Below are positions 1 through 9,123 of a DNA stretch of 41,428 nucleotides, piece after piece. A program made the translations under genes and the position numbers. Each line of letters starts with the position of its first letter. Positions within the stretch are counted from its first letter, which is position 1. A model generated the notes under the pieces. The model saw only the letters and a list, made by a program, of their open reading frames with translations, had not been told where the DNA came from and ran no database searches. Source of the stretch: Oscillospiraceae bacterium (GTDB lineage Bacteria; Bacillota; Clostridia; Oscillospirales; Oscillospiraceae); assembly GCA_015068065.1 (NCBI GenBank), contig SVLE01000012.1:1-41428 (forward strand). The letters are read 5' to 3'.

Positions 1-2412
1 CAGACGGGCGAAGGGATCGCTCTCGTAGATCTTGTTGGCGTAGTAAGCATCCAGGAACTTGCCGGCGTCGTCGCGGGAGAAGCCGAAGGTCATCTGGGTC
101 AGGTCGTTGGTGCCGAAGGAGAAGAAGGCAGCCTCCTTGGCGATCTCGTCGGCGGTCAGAGCCGCGCGGGGGATCTCGATCATGGTACCGACCATGTATT
201 TCATGTCGGAACCGGCGGCAGCGATCAGCTCGTCAGCGGTGTCGGTGACGACCTTCTTCACGAAGGCCAGCTCCTTGATCTCGCCAACCAGGGGAATCAT
301 GATCTCGGGAACCATGTTCCAGTCGGCATGACGGGCCTGAACGGCCAGAGCAGCCTTGATAACGGCGCGGGTCTGCATGGCAGCGATCTCGGGATAGGTG
401 ACAGACAGACGGCAGCCGCGGTGACCCATCATGGGGTTGAACTCGTGCAGGCCGGAGATGATGGCCTTGATGTCGGCAACGGACTTGCCCATGGTCTTGG
501 CCAGATCAGCGATATCGGCCTCGTCGGTGGGCACGAACTCGTGCAGGGGGGGATCCAGGAAGCGGATGGTCATGGGACGGCCCTCGAGAGCCTCGTACAT
601 GGCCTCGAAGTCACCCTGCTGCATGGGCTCCAGCTTGGCCAGAGCCTTCTCGCGCTGCTCCACGGTGTCGGAGCAGATCATCTCGCGGATGGCGGGGATA
701 CGGTCAGCCTCGAAGAACATATGCTCGGTACGGCACAGACCGATGCCCTCAGCGCCGAACTTCACGGCCTGAGCGGTGTCGCGGGGGTTGTCGGCGTTGG
801 TGCGGACCTTCAGGCGGCGGAACTGGTCAGCCCAAGCCATGATGCGGCCAAACTCGCCGGAAATGGAAGCGTCAACGGTGGGAATAGCCTCGCCGTAGAT
901 ATTACCGGTGGAGCCGTCCAGGCTCATCCAGTCGCCCTCAACGTAGGTGCGGCCGGCCAGCTCGAACTTCTTGTTCTCCTCATCCATCTTGATGGCGCCG
1001 CAGCCGGACACGCAGCAGGTGCCCATGCCGCGGGCAACGACAGCGGCGTGAGAGGTCATACCGCCGCGCACGGTCAGGATGCCCTGAGCGGCGACCATGC
1101 CCTCGATATCCTCGGGAGAGGTCTCCAGACGGACCAGCAGCACCTTCTCACCGCGCTCGGCCCACTCCTTGGCGTCCTCAGCGGTGAAGACGATCTTACC
1201 GCAGGCAGCGCCGGGAGAGGCGGGCAGGGCGGAAGCCACGGGGGTGGCCTTCTTCAGAGCAGCGGGGTCGAACTGGGGGTGCAGCAGGGTGTCCAGGTTG
1301 CGGGGGTCGATCATGGACACGGCCTTCTTCTCGTCGATCATGCCCTCGTCCACCAGGTCGCAGGCGATCTTCAGAGCGGCAGCGGCGGTACGCTTGCCGT
1401 TACGGGTCTGCAGCATGTAGAGCTTGCCGTTCTCAACGGTGAACTCCATATCCTGCATATCGCGGTAGTGATTCTCCAGAATGCCGCACACCTCGACGAA
1501 CTGGGCGTAGGCCTCGGGGAACTTCTGCTCCATCTCCTGAATGGGCATGGGGGTACGCACGCCGGCGACCACGTCCTCGCCCTGAGCGTTGGTCAGGAAC
1601 TCGCCCATCAGCTTCTTCTCGCCGGTGGCGGGGTTACGGGTAAAGGCAACGCCGGTGCCGCAGTCATCGCCCATGTTGCCGAAGGCCATGGACTGCACGT
1701 TGACGGCGGTGCCCCAGGAACCGGGGATGTCGTTCATGCGGCGGTAGATGATGGCGCGGGGGTTGTTCCAGGAACGGAACACGGCCTTGACGGCGCCCAT
1801 GAGCTGCTCCTTGGGGTCGGCGGGGAAGTCGGAGCCGATCTTGGACTTGTACTCAGCCTTGAACTGCTCGGCCAGCTCCTTCAGGTCGTCGGCGGTCAGC
1901 TCCACGTCCTGAGTGACGCCGCGCTTCTCCTTCATCTCGTCGATGAGCTCCTCGAAGTACTTCTTGCCGACCTCCATAACGACGTCGGAGTACATCTGGA
2001 TAAAGCGGCGGTAGCAGTCGTAAGCCCAACGGGGGTTGCCGGACTTCTTGGCAATGACCTCAACGACCTGCTCGTTCAGGCCCAGGTTCAGGATGGTATC
2101 CATCATGCCGGGCATGGAGGCGCGGGCGCCGGAACGCACGGAAACCAGCAGGGGGTTCTCCAGATCGCCGAACTTCTTGCCGGTGATCTCCTCCAGCTTG
2201 ACGATGTACTCCATGATCTGAGCCTGGATCTCGTCGTTGATCTTCTCGCCGTCCTCATAATACTGGGTGCAGGCCTCGGTGGAGATGGTGAATCCCTGGG
2301 GAACGGGCATGCCCAGACCGGTCATTTCGGCCAGATTGGCGCCCTTGCCGCCCAGCAGCTCACGCATGGAACCATTGCCCTCGGAGAAAAGGTACAGATA
2401 CTTGTGTGCCAT
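1..2412 (-). CDS. ppdK: Pyruvate, phosphate dikinase (C-terminus cut off by window start)
   Basis: Reverse-strand translation from ATG at 2412: MAHKYLYLFSEGNGSMRELLGGKGANLAEMTGLGMPVPQGFTISTEAC..., with GGMTSHAAVVARGMGTCCVSGC (phospho-His domain) and GIGLCRTEHMFF (PEP/pyruvate domain). Open to the window edge, so absent from the ORF track. Confidence 0.97.
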   Translation of the reverse strand, partial: MAHKYLYLFSEGNGSMRELLGGKGANLAEMTGLGMPVPQGFTISTEACTQYYEDGEKINDEIQAQIMEYIVKLEEITGKKFGDLENPLLVSVRSGARASMPGMMDTILNLGLNEQVVEVIAKKSGNPRWAYDCYRRFIQMYSDVVMEVGKKYFEELIDEMKEKRGVTQDVELTADDLKELAEQFKAEYKSKIGSDFPADPKEQLMGAVKAVFRSWNNPRAIIYRRMNDIPGSWGTAVNVQSMAFGNMGDDCGTGVAFTRNPATGEKKLMGEFLTNAQGEDVVAGVRTPMPIQEMEQKFPEAYAQFVEVCGILENHYRDMQDMEFTVENGKLYMLQTRNGKRTAAAALKIACDLVDEGMIDEKKAVSMIDPRNLDTLLHPQFDPAALKKATPVASALPASPGAACGKIVFTAEDAKEWAERGEKVLLVRLETSPEDIEGMVAAQGILTVRGGMTSHAAVVARGMGTCCVSGCGAIKMDEENKKFELAGRTYVEGDWMSLDGSTGNIYGEAIPTVDASISGEFGRIMAWADQFRRLKVRTNADNPRDTAQAVKFGAEGIGLCRTEHMFFEADRIPAIREMICSDTVEQREKALAKLEPMQQGDFEAMYEALEGRPMTIRFLDPPLHEFVPTDEADIADLAKTMGKSVADIKAIISGLHEFNPMMGHRGCRLSVTYPEIAAMQTRAVIKAALAVQARHADWNMVPEIMIPLVGEIKELAFVKKVVTDTADELIAAAGSDMKYMVGTMIEIPRAALTADEIAKEAAFFSFGTNDLTQMTFGFSRDDAGKFLDAYYANKIYESDPFARL

Positions 2413-2441
2413 TGTACGAATCATTCCTTTCTTATTCTTTG

Positions 2442-2510
2442 AATACGCATCTGAAAAACCCACCGCCCCGGGCGCCGCGCCCTTGCGGCGGCTCTTTTCA
2501 GATGCGTATT
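2442..2510. repeat. Perfect 16-bp inverted repeat around a GC-rich 37-nt centre in the ppdK leader
   Basis: AATACGCATCTGAAAA (2442-2457) and its exact reverse complement TTTTCAGATGCGTATT (2495-2510); the centre contains GCCGC..GCGGC. Adjacent hairpin CGGCGG-cttgt-CCGCCG follows. Confidence 0.9.
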
Positions 2511-2608
2511 ACCGGCGGCTTGTCCGCCGTTGTTTTGCTTCCTTATTGCAGGGCGTAGCCCTCCGATAATAAAACTTGCGCAGATATTATATCCGTTTGC
2601 AGGAAATA

Positions 2609-2614
2609 TTGCAA
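2609..2614 (-). promoter_or_regulatory. Putative sigma70 -35 box of ppdK (TTGCAA); -10 TATAAT at 2586-2591, 17-bp spacer
   Basis: Reverse strand reads TTGCAA-N17-TATAAT upstream of ppdK. Confidence 0.6.
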
Positions 2615-2664
2615 CCGCTATTAAACCGATTTTACATTATTTTTTTCTTTTTTCATGGTCAAAT

Positions 2665-3168
2665 TCACCATTCGACCCCCTTGCGGGCCTCTATCCCCCG
2701 GTCAAAGGGATGCTTTTCTTTCTCCATCCGGGTCACATAGTCGGCCCGGGCCAGCAGTTCCCGCTGTCCTCTGCGGCCGGTGAGCACCACTTCTCCTGAA
2801 AAGCGGTCCAGCAGGGCCAGCACTGCCTCAAGGTCCACAAGGCCGCAGTCAACGGCATCACATAGCTCGTCCAGCACCATAAGTTCTGTCCGGGGAGCAA
2901 GTGCAACCAATCGAGCCATCATATCCACATACCGCGCCCGTTCCTCCTCCCGCTGCTGTTCGGTCAGCTGAAAGGTAAAGGGCAAACAGTCCGGCAGGGG
3001 CAGCAGTTCCACACCCGCCAGACCTTCCAGCGCAAGCCGTTCTCCGCTGTCCTCACACTTCAGAAACTGGGCGATCACCACCCGTTTCCCCCGCCCTGCC
3101 ATACGCAGAGCAAGGCCCATGGCGGCCGTGGTTTTCCCTTTTCCGTCGCCGTGATAGATGTGCAGCAT
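2665..3168 (-). CDS. cobO: Cob(I)alamin/corrinoid adenosyltransferase (CobO/BtuR type)
   Basis: MLHIYHGDGKGKTTAAMGLALRMAGRGKRVVIAQFLK: P-loop GDGKGKTTAAMG typical of CobA/CobO/BtuR; MVLDELCDAVDCGLV. Confidence 0.85.
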   Translation of the reverse strand: MLHIYHGDGKGKTTAAMGLALRMAGRGKRVVIAQFLKCEDSGERLALEGLAGVELLPLPDCLPFTFQLTEQQREEERARYVDMMARLVALAPRTELMVLDELCDAVDCGLVDLEAVLALLDRFSGEVVLTGRRGQRELLARADYVTRMEKEKHPFDRGIEARKGVEW

Positions 3169-3218
3169 ACGATCACCTCATTTTTATTGTATCATTCTTT
3201 TCCCGCCGGGTACAGAAC

Positions 3219-3253
3219 AAAAACGGTGCTTTCTCACGAAAGCACCGTTTTTA
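3219..3253 (-). terminator. Rho-independent terminator after the DUF1294 gene
   Basis: AAAAACGGTGCTTTC-tcac-GAAAGCACCGTTTTT, 15-bp stem. Confidence 0.85.
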
Positions 3254-3532
3254 TCACAGTTTATTCATCAGCCATGCCGCCGCCCCAAGCTGTACAGCCA
3301 TCAGGACGGGCAGACCGTATTTGAACTGGCCGTGTCTGGTCTTGTGGTGAAAGGTCTTCATTCCGGCAATAACGCCCACCGTTCCGCCCAGCAGTGCAGC
3401 GGTAAACAGGGTCTTTTCCGGAATACGCCAAGCGCCGCGCTTGGCCTTCCACTTATCCAGTCCCATGAGCAGAAAACCCGCCGCATTTATGGCCGCCAGC
3501 CACAGCAAAACCGTCTGGGGCAGCTCATTCAT
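3254..3532 (-). CDS. DUF1294 family small membrane protein
   Basis: MNELPQTVLLWLAAINAAGFLLMGLDKWKAKRGAWRIPEKTLFTAALLGGTVGVIAGMKTFHHKTRH; 'DKWxAKxxxWRIPExTL' and 'HKTxH' fit DUF1294. Start moved to internal ATG 3532, overlapping the ftsH stop. Confidence 0.8.
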   Translation of the reverse strand: MNELPQTVLLWLAAINAAGFLLMGLDKWKAKRGAWRIPEKTLFTAALLGGTVGVIAGMKTFHHKTRHGQFKYGLPVLMAVQLGAAAWLMNKL

Positions 3533-5603
3533 CGCTCTTCTCCTGTTCGGCAGGCTCTTCCGCCCCGGCCTCTGCCCCGGTTTTGGGTTCGGGGGCGGCC
3601 ACAGGCTCACTGACCATGTGGATGTTGCGGGCAGGAGGCTCGATATCCCCGGTCAGTCTGCCCTTGGAACGGGTGGATGCGTAGGCATCCTCCACCAAGG
3701 CAGGGTCCCGCCCCTCAATGATGGCAACCATTTCGCCGCCGGTGATGGTCTCCTTATCCAGCAGGTATTCCACCACCTTGTGCATATCCTTCAGGTTTTC
3801 CTGAATGACCTTGACCGCATCGGCATAGCAGGCGTCCAGAATGACCTTGACTTCCTTGTCCATAGCCGCGGCGGTGTCCTGGGCGCAGTCCAGCCCGTAG
3901 CCGCCGTCCAGATACTGGTTGCGGACGGAGGCCAGTGCCATCATGCCGAACTCCTCGCTCATGCCGAACATGGCCACCATCTTCCGGGCAATGTCGGTGG
4001 CCTCCTGAATATCCTGAGAGGCACCGTTGGTCATGGTGTTCAGCACCACCTGCTCGGCGGCACGGCCGCCCATAGACACGGCGATCTTGGCCATGAGCTC
4101 TTCCTTGGTGCGCAGGTTGGTCTTATCCTCCTCAGGCATGAGCAGGGTATAGCCCAGAGAGCCCTCGGTGTGAGGTACGATGGTGATTTTCTGCACGGGT
4201 TCGGCATTTTTCTGCTTGTAGGCCACCATGGCGTGCCCCACCTCGTGATAGGCCACCAGCTTGCGTTCAAAGGGGGTGAGCACGGAATTTTTCTTCTCGC
4301 TGCCGGCGATGACAAATTCAAAGGAGGCCAGCAGATCTTCCTGATTGACAAAGCGTCGGCCCTGACGCACCGCACGCAGGGCGGCCTCGTTGGCCAGATT
4401 GGCCAGATCCGCACCCACACAGCCCGCCGTGGCAAGGGCGATCTTCTTCAGATCCACATCCTCAGCCAACTTGATCTTGCGGGTATGCACCTGCAGGGTG
4501 GCAAGCCGTCCGGCCAGATTGGGACGATCAATGGTAATGCGCCGGTCAAAGCGGCCGGGACGCAGCAGAGCGCTGTCCAGTACTTCGGGCCGGTTGGTGG
4601 CGGCCAGAACGATGACGCCCTTGGTGGGGTCAAAGCCGTCCAGTTCCGCCAACAGCTGGTTCAGGGTCTGCTCCCGCTCGTCATTGCCGCCCATGCGGTT
4701 GTCACGGGATTTACCGATGGTGTCGATCTCATCGATAAAGATGATACAGGGAGCCATCTTGGCCGCCTCTTTAAACAAGTCACGCACACGGCTGGCACCC
4801 ACGCCCACGAACATCTCCACGAAGTCGGAACCGCTGATGGAGAAGAAGGGAACTCCCGCCTCACCGGCCACAGCCTTGGCCAGCAGGGTCTTACCAGTAC
4901 CCGGAGGGCCCACCAGCAGCGCGCCCTTAGGCAGCTTGGCGCCAATTTCGGTGTATTTGCCGGGATTGTGGAGAATGTCGATGATCTCCTGCAGGGACTC
5001 CTTGGCCTCGTCCTGCCCGGCCACATCGGCAAAGGTGACTCCGGTGGACTTTTCCACATAGACCTTGGCGTTGGCCTTACCCACGCCGCCGATACCGCCC
5101 ATGCCGCCGCCCTTGCTCATGCTGCGCATGAGGAAGAAGAACAGGGCCACCATGACCACCATGGGCAGGAAACTGAGCAGCACGTCAAACACAGAGATGC
5201 CCTCTGCCTCGTCGCTGCCGTACCCCACGTCATGCGCTTCCAGCAGCAGGATCAGTTCCGGGTCATACTGGGGAAGAACAGGAGAATAATACTCCACTTC
5301 GATCCCCTCTTTGCCCAGAATGGAGATGAGGGTGTTCTCTTTCTCGTTCTCCTCCCCCAGATCCACCGTTACACCCTCTTTCAGGGTGATGGTGTAGCGG
5401 GTGGGCCCCATGTGGACATACTCCACTTTATCCTCCTCTACCCACGTGCGGAAGGTAGAGTAGTCCACCTGCACACTGTTGGCATCGGAAAACATGGCAG
5501 TGCAGCTGTTGAATATCAGGGCCAGAAACAGCGCCCAGCCCACGATATTTATGATGCCGACGATCTTCGGCTTGTTTCCGTTTCCTTTTTTCTGCGGTCT
5601 CAT
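3525..5603 (-). CDS. ftsH: ATP-dependent zinc metalloprotease FtsH
   Basis: Walker A GPPGTGKT, SRH region, HEVGH zinc motif, two N-terminal TM segments. Confidence 0.97.
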   Translation of the reverse strand: MRPQKKGNGNKPKIVGIINIVGWALFLALIFNSCTAMFSDANSVQVDYSTFRTWVEEDKVEYVHMGPTRYTITLKEGVTVDLGEENEKENTLISILGKEGIEVEYYSPVLPQYDPELILLLEAHDVGYGSDEAEGISVFDVLLSFLPMVVMVALFFFLMRSMSKGGGMGGIGGVGKANAKVYVEKSTGVTFADVAGQDEAKESLQEIIDILHNPGKYTEIGAKLPKGALLVGPPGTGKTLLAKAVAGEAGVPFFSISGSDFVEMFVGVGASRVRDLFKEAAKMAPCIIFIDEIDTIGKSRDNRMGGNDEREQTLNQLLAELDGFDPTKGVIVLAATNRPEVLDSALLRPGRFDRRITIDRPNLAGRLATLQVHTRKIKLAEDVDLKKIALATAGCVGADLANLANEAALRAVRQGRRFVNQEDLLASFEFVIAGSEKKNSVLTPFERKLVAYHEVGHAMVAYKQKNAEPVQKITIVPHTEGSLGYTLLMPEEDKTNLRTKEELMAKIAVSMGGRAAEQVVLNTMTNGASQDIQEATDIARKMVAMFGMSEEFGMMALASVRNQYLDGGYGLDCAQDTAAAMDKEVKVILDACYADAVKVIQENLKDMHKVVEYLLDKETITGGEMVAIIEGRDPALVEDAYASTRSKGRLTGDIEPPARNIHMVSEPVAAPEPKTGAEAGAEEPAEQEKSDE

Positions 5604-5841
5604 ACCCGGCAGTTCCTCCTGTTATTTCTCTTCTGCACCGAAGCCGGCGCAGTCCTTCTTTTTGATATTGTGTGCATCATACCATAGCCGCCGCACAAAT
5701 ACAAGGAAAGGCAGTGTAAACTTTTTATTAAAACTTCCCCCGCATGGTACATTTTGTACTTTTCCCCCGGCTTGCAGTGTGCTATAATATATTAACTGTC
5801 TACTCTGCCGCCGTTTCCCGGCGGTATTCCGGAGGTATTCT

Positions 5842-6624
5842 ATGAAAGAACGCACTCCCCTGCGCCGCTCCGCTCCCATCGAAGCGGAAAATGACGGTGT
5901 GATCGAGGGCCGCAATGCCGTAATAGAGGCACTGCGTGCCGGCGTGACCATTGACAAAATTTTTATTATGAAGGGCGAAACTGATGCCACGCTGGGGCAC
6001 ATCGCCTCCTCCGCCCGGGAAAGGGGCATCGTGGTGGTGGACGCCGACCGGCGCAAGCTGGACGGCATGAGCCGCACCCACTCTCATCAGGGCGTGATCG
6101 CTCTGGCCGCCGTGCGGGAATATGCCAGTGTAGAGGATATCCTCAATGCCGCCCGTGAAAAAGGTGAAGCACCTCTGATCGTGGTGTGTGACGAGCTCAG
6201 CGACCCCCACAATCTGGGCGCTGTCATCCGTACCGCTGAGTGTGCCGGTGCACATGGTGTCATCATTCCCAAGCGTCGCTCCGCGGGTCTGACCGCCATT
6301 GTAGGAAAAACTTCCGCCGGCGCGGTGGCCCATCTGCCCGTGGCCCGGGTCCCCAATATCCCCGCTCTGCTCAAGCAACTCAAGCAGGAGGGTGTGTGGG
6401 TGTTCGGCACCGCCGCCGATGCCGACACCACCCTTTACAAGGCTGACCTGAAGGGTCCTGCCGCCATCGTCATTGGAAGCGAGGGGGACGGTATGGGCCG
6501 TTTGGTGGCCGAGAACTGCGATTTCAAGGTCAGTATTCCCATGAAGGGACATATCAACTCCCTGAATGCCTCCGCCGCCGCCGCCATTATGCTCTACGAG
6601 GCGGTTCGGCAGCGGCAACTCTAA
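5842..6624 (+). CDS. rlmB: 23S rRNA (guanosine-2'-O-)-methyltransferase RlmB / TrmH-family SPOUT methyltransferase
   Basis: VIEGRNAVIEALRAG...LSDPHNLGAVIRTAECAGAHGVIIPKRRSAGLT...IPMKGHINSLNASAAAAIMLYE: SPOUT motifs. Confidence 0.93.
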   Translation: MKERTPLRRSAPIEAENDGVIEGRNAVIEALRAGVTIDKIFIMKGETDATLGHIASSARERGIVVVDADRRKLDGMSRTHSHQGVIALAAVREYASVEDILNAAREKGEAPLIVVCDELSDPHNLGAVIRTAECAGAHGVIIPKRRSAGLTAIVGKTSAGAVAHLPVARVPNIPALLKQLKQEGVWVFGTAADADTTLYKADLKGPAAIVIGSEGDGMGRLVAENCDFKVSIPMKGHINSLNASAAAAIMLYEAVRQRQL

Positions 6625-6630
6625 GCATTT

Positions 6631-6745
6631 GAGCCGTAACGAGCCGCGCGGATGAACCGGAGCGAGGGCAAGAAACCGAAGCCGCAATGCGACTGTTTCG
6701 CGCCCGAATTGCAGGCAAGCCGCGCGTCGCGAGCAGGTGAAACGT
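6631..6745. repeat. GC-rich structured intergenic element after rlmB (candidate interspersed repeat or small RNA)
   Basis: Direct repeats GAGCCG (6631, 6641) and GCCGCGCG (6643, 6719); nested hairpin GCCGCAAT-GCGA-ctgtt-TCGC-gcccga-ATTGCAGGC (6681-6716). Confidence 0.4.
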
Positions 6746-6791
6746 GATAAGCCTCTCCCCCCAATCAAACGCAATTTTTAAGGAGCCGTAT

Positions 6792-9041
6792 ATGGTCGAC
6801 CATGATGAGAAAAAACTGAATCAGGACAAAGAGCTTGCTCAGCTGCGCTCCATGGTTGGCGATGCGGACGGGGGTGATTTCTCTCTGGACGATATTCTGG
6901 CCGAGTATTCCCAACGCAAGTCCCCGGGGAGTGTGGTCAATATGACTGCCGAAGAGGAAGATGACGATAATCTGCTCCTGTTCCCCGGGATTCTGCCCGA
7001 TCCTCCCCCGCCCATTGAGGATTCCTCTGTGGACGATAATGCGTCTGATGTGGAGGACGAGCAAAACGAGCACTGCCTTCCGGAGGAAGAAGAACCCGCA
7101 GAAGCGGTGCAGCCCGCTCCCGATGAACCGGAGCCTTCCCCCCAGTCTCATACACCGTCCGCGGACAACGTAATCTCTTTCCCGGAAAAGGAAGGCCGCC
7201 TGTCGGCTTTGCTTCACGATTTGTCCCGGAAGGCGGATGACTACGCCGAGCAGATGTTTCAGGACGAGGACATGCCCTCCAGCCCGGAGACCCGCCGCAT
7301 GGAGGAACTGATCCCGGGCGTGGATGTAGAGAACGCCCCTACGCGGGAGCGCCGCCCCCGCCGGGAGGACCCACCCGAACCAGACCTCTCCCCCCAGGAG
7401 CTGGCCCAGCAGTATGCCAAAGGTCTCGGTAGCCTGCGTACCCGCATGCTGTTGGTCTTTTTGCTGCTGCTCCCTGCCCTGTATCTGATGGTGGAACATC
7501 TACTCCCTATCCCCTCTATCCCCCACCCTGCCGATTTGAGTCAGCCTCTGCTCACGCTGCCCCTGAAAGCCTGGATCTGCGCCGGTCTGCTGGGGGTATG
7601 TATGTTGCTCTCCTTTGACGTATTGAAAAACGCCGTATCCCGTCTGCGCCGCGGCCGTTTCGGCATGGACACCGTCCTGTTGCTTGCGTGCGCCGCCTCC
7701 CTGCTGGACGGTCTGACCATGCCCCTGCTGCTTCCCAGACAGGAACTGCCCTACTGCGCGCTGAACATACTTGCCCTGTGGCTGTCCATGCGGGGAGAAT
7801 TTCACCGTCGCCGGGGTCTGCGCCTTGCCTGCCGCGGAGCGGCCGCCAGTGCCGAGCCCTATCTGGTCACTCTGGACGAAGGCAAGTGGAACGGGCGCGA
7901 TACCTACACCAAGCATTCCGGCACCCCGGACGGCTTCGGCAGTCAGATTCAGGCCGATGACGGAGCGCAACGCATCTTCCGTGTGTTCTGCCCTGTCATT
8001 CTGATCGGCTGCGGCGTTCTGTCCGTGCTCTCCTCGGTGGGTGCCGGGGAGCCCCACCGCATTCTCTGGGCTTTGTCCGCCACGCTGACCGCTTCCTGTA
8101 CCCTGTGCGCTCCACTGATTTTCAGCCGCCCCTTCCACATGCTGGCCCGCCGTCTGGTCCAGAGCGGTGCTGCTCTGGCCGGTTGGCCCGGAGCAGCCAA
8201 TGCCCGCAAGGGTGACGGCATTCTGCTTACCGATTTGGACCTTTTCCCTCCCGGCGCCGTTTCCCTGAACGGGATCAAGGTGTTCGGCGACTGGTCTACC
8301 GAGCGGGTGATTGGCTACACCGCCACCCTGATCCACGCCTCGGGCAGCGGTTTGGACAAGCTGTTCCATGATCTGCTGCGCACACAGGGCGCAATCTACC
8401 GGCAGGCAGAGCGTCTGTGCTGTTATGAGGGCGGTGGTCTGTCCGCCAATATCCGGGGCAATCAGGTCCTTGTGGGCTCCGCTGCATTCATGAATCTGAT
8501 GGAGGTGGAACTGCCTCAGGGTCTGAATGTAAAAAATGCCGTATTCTGTTCCATCGACGGAGAGCTGGCCGGTATTTTTGCATTGAACTACTCCCTGCCT
8601 GACGTAGTATTCCCCTCCGTGGCCGCCCTGCTACAGGAAAAGCTATCCCCCGTGCTGGCCACCCGGGACTTCAATCTGATCCCCGCCATGCTGCGTCAGC
8701 GGTTTAAGCTGGCCTCCAACCGCATGGACTTCCCTCCGGTGGAGCGCCGCCGGGAGCTGTCCGATCCGGAGCAGCCCCACAACGCCACCCTCACCGCCGT
8801 GCTGTGCCGGGAGGGCATCTATCCATTCTCAGAGGCAGTGGTCGCTTCCCGCCGCCTGCGTGTGTCCGTGCGCGCAAATGCCATCCTGGCCTGTATCGCA
8901 TCAGTTCTGGGTCTGCTGCTGGCAGCCTATCTGACCGGTGTGGGCGCAGTGGCCTCCATCTCCCCCATCAGCCTGCTGGTTTACCTGAGCCTGTGGTTTG
9001 TTCCCGCGTGGCTCATTACCGGCTGGGTGAATCAATACTGA
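6792..9041 (+). CDS. Membrane protein resembling a degenerate P-type (P1B-like) ATPase with a long acidic N-terminal extension; predicted pseudoenzyme
   Basis: RBS aaggag before ATG 6792. Colinear echoes of P-type ATPase: HSGTPDGFGSQI, LTASCTLCAPLIFSRPF (CPC region), ARKGDGILLTDLDLFPPGAVSLNGIKVF (DKTGT region), YEGGGLSANIRGNQVLVGSAAFM (N-domain), FSEAVVASRRLRVSVRANAILACIASVLGLLLAAYLTGVGAVASISPISLLV (last TM pair). Catalytic residues are missing. Confidence 0.65.
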   Translation: MVDHDEKKLNQDKELAQLRSMVGDADGGDFSLDDILAEYSQRKSPGSVVNMTAEEEDDDNLLLFPGILPDPPPPIEDSSVDDNASDVEDEQNEHCLPEEEEPAEAVQPAPDEPEPSPQSHTPSADNVISFPEKEGRLSALLHDLSRKADDYAEQMFQDEDMPSSPETRRMEELIPGVDVENAPTRERRPRREDPPEPDLSPQELAQQYAKGLGSLRTRMLLVFLLLLPALYLMVEHLLPIPSIPHPADLSQPLLTLPLKAWICAGLLGVCMLLSFDVLKNAVSRLRRGRFGMDTVLLLACAASLLDGLTMPLLLPRQELPYCALNILALWLSMRGEFHRRRGLRLACRGAAASAEPYLVTLDEGKWNGRDTYTKHSGTPDGFGSQIQADDGAQRIFRVFCPVILIGCGVLSVLSSVGAGEPHRILWALSATLTASCTLCAPLIFSRPFHMLARRLVQSGAALAGWPGAANARKGDGILLTDLDLFPPGAVSLNGIKVFGDWSTERVIGYTATLIHASGSGLDKLFHDLLRTQGAIYRQAERLCCYEGGGLSANIRGNQVLVGSAAFMNLMEVELPQGLNVKNAVFCSIDGELAGIFALNYSLPDVVFPSVAALLQEKLSPVLATRDFNLIPAMLRQRFKLASNRMDFPPVERRRELSDPEQPHNATLTAVLCREGIYPFSEAVVASRRLRVSVRANAILACIASVLGLLLAAYLTGVGAVASISPISLLVYLSLWFVPAWLITGWVNQY

Positions 9042-9045
9042 TTGA

Positions 9046-9086
9046 CAAAGAACTCTGCACCCTAAGCGCAGAGTTCTTTGCTTTTT
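9046..9086 (+). terminator. Rho-independent terminator
   Basis: CAAAGAACTCTGC (9046-9058) / GCAGAGTTCTTTG (9068-9080), 13-bp perfect stem, then CTTTTTA. Confidence 0.85.
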
Positions 9087-9123
9087 ATCAAGGAAATTTA
9101 TCCTTTTAATTTCCATTTTTCTC

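Noticed and set aside
328-2442. 704-aa plus-strand ORF
   Set aside because: Lies antisense to ppdK, whose reverse-strand translation is unmistakable. Composition (His/Gly/Leu/Val-rich repeats) is typical of the opposite frame of a high-GC coding gene.
3441-5687. 748-aa plus-strand ORF
   Set aside because: Antisense to ftsH; no recognisable motif; composition artefact.
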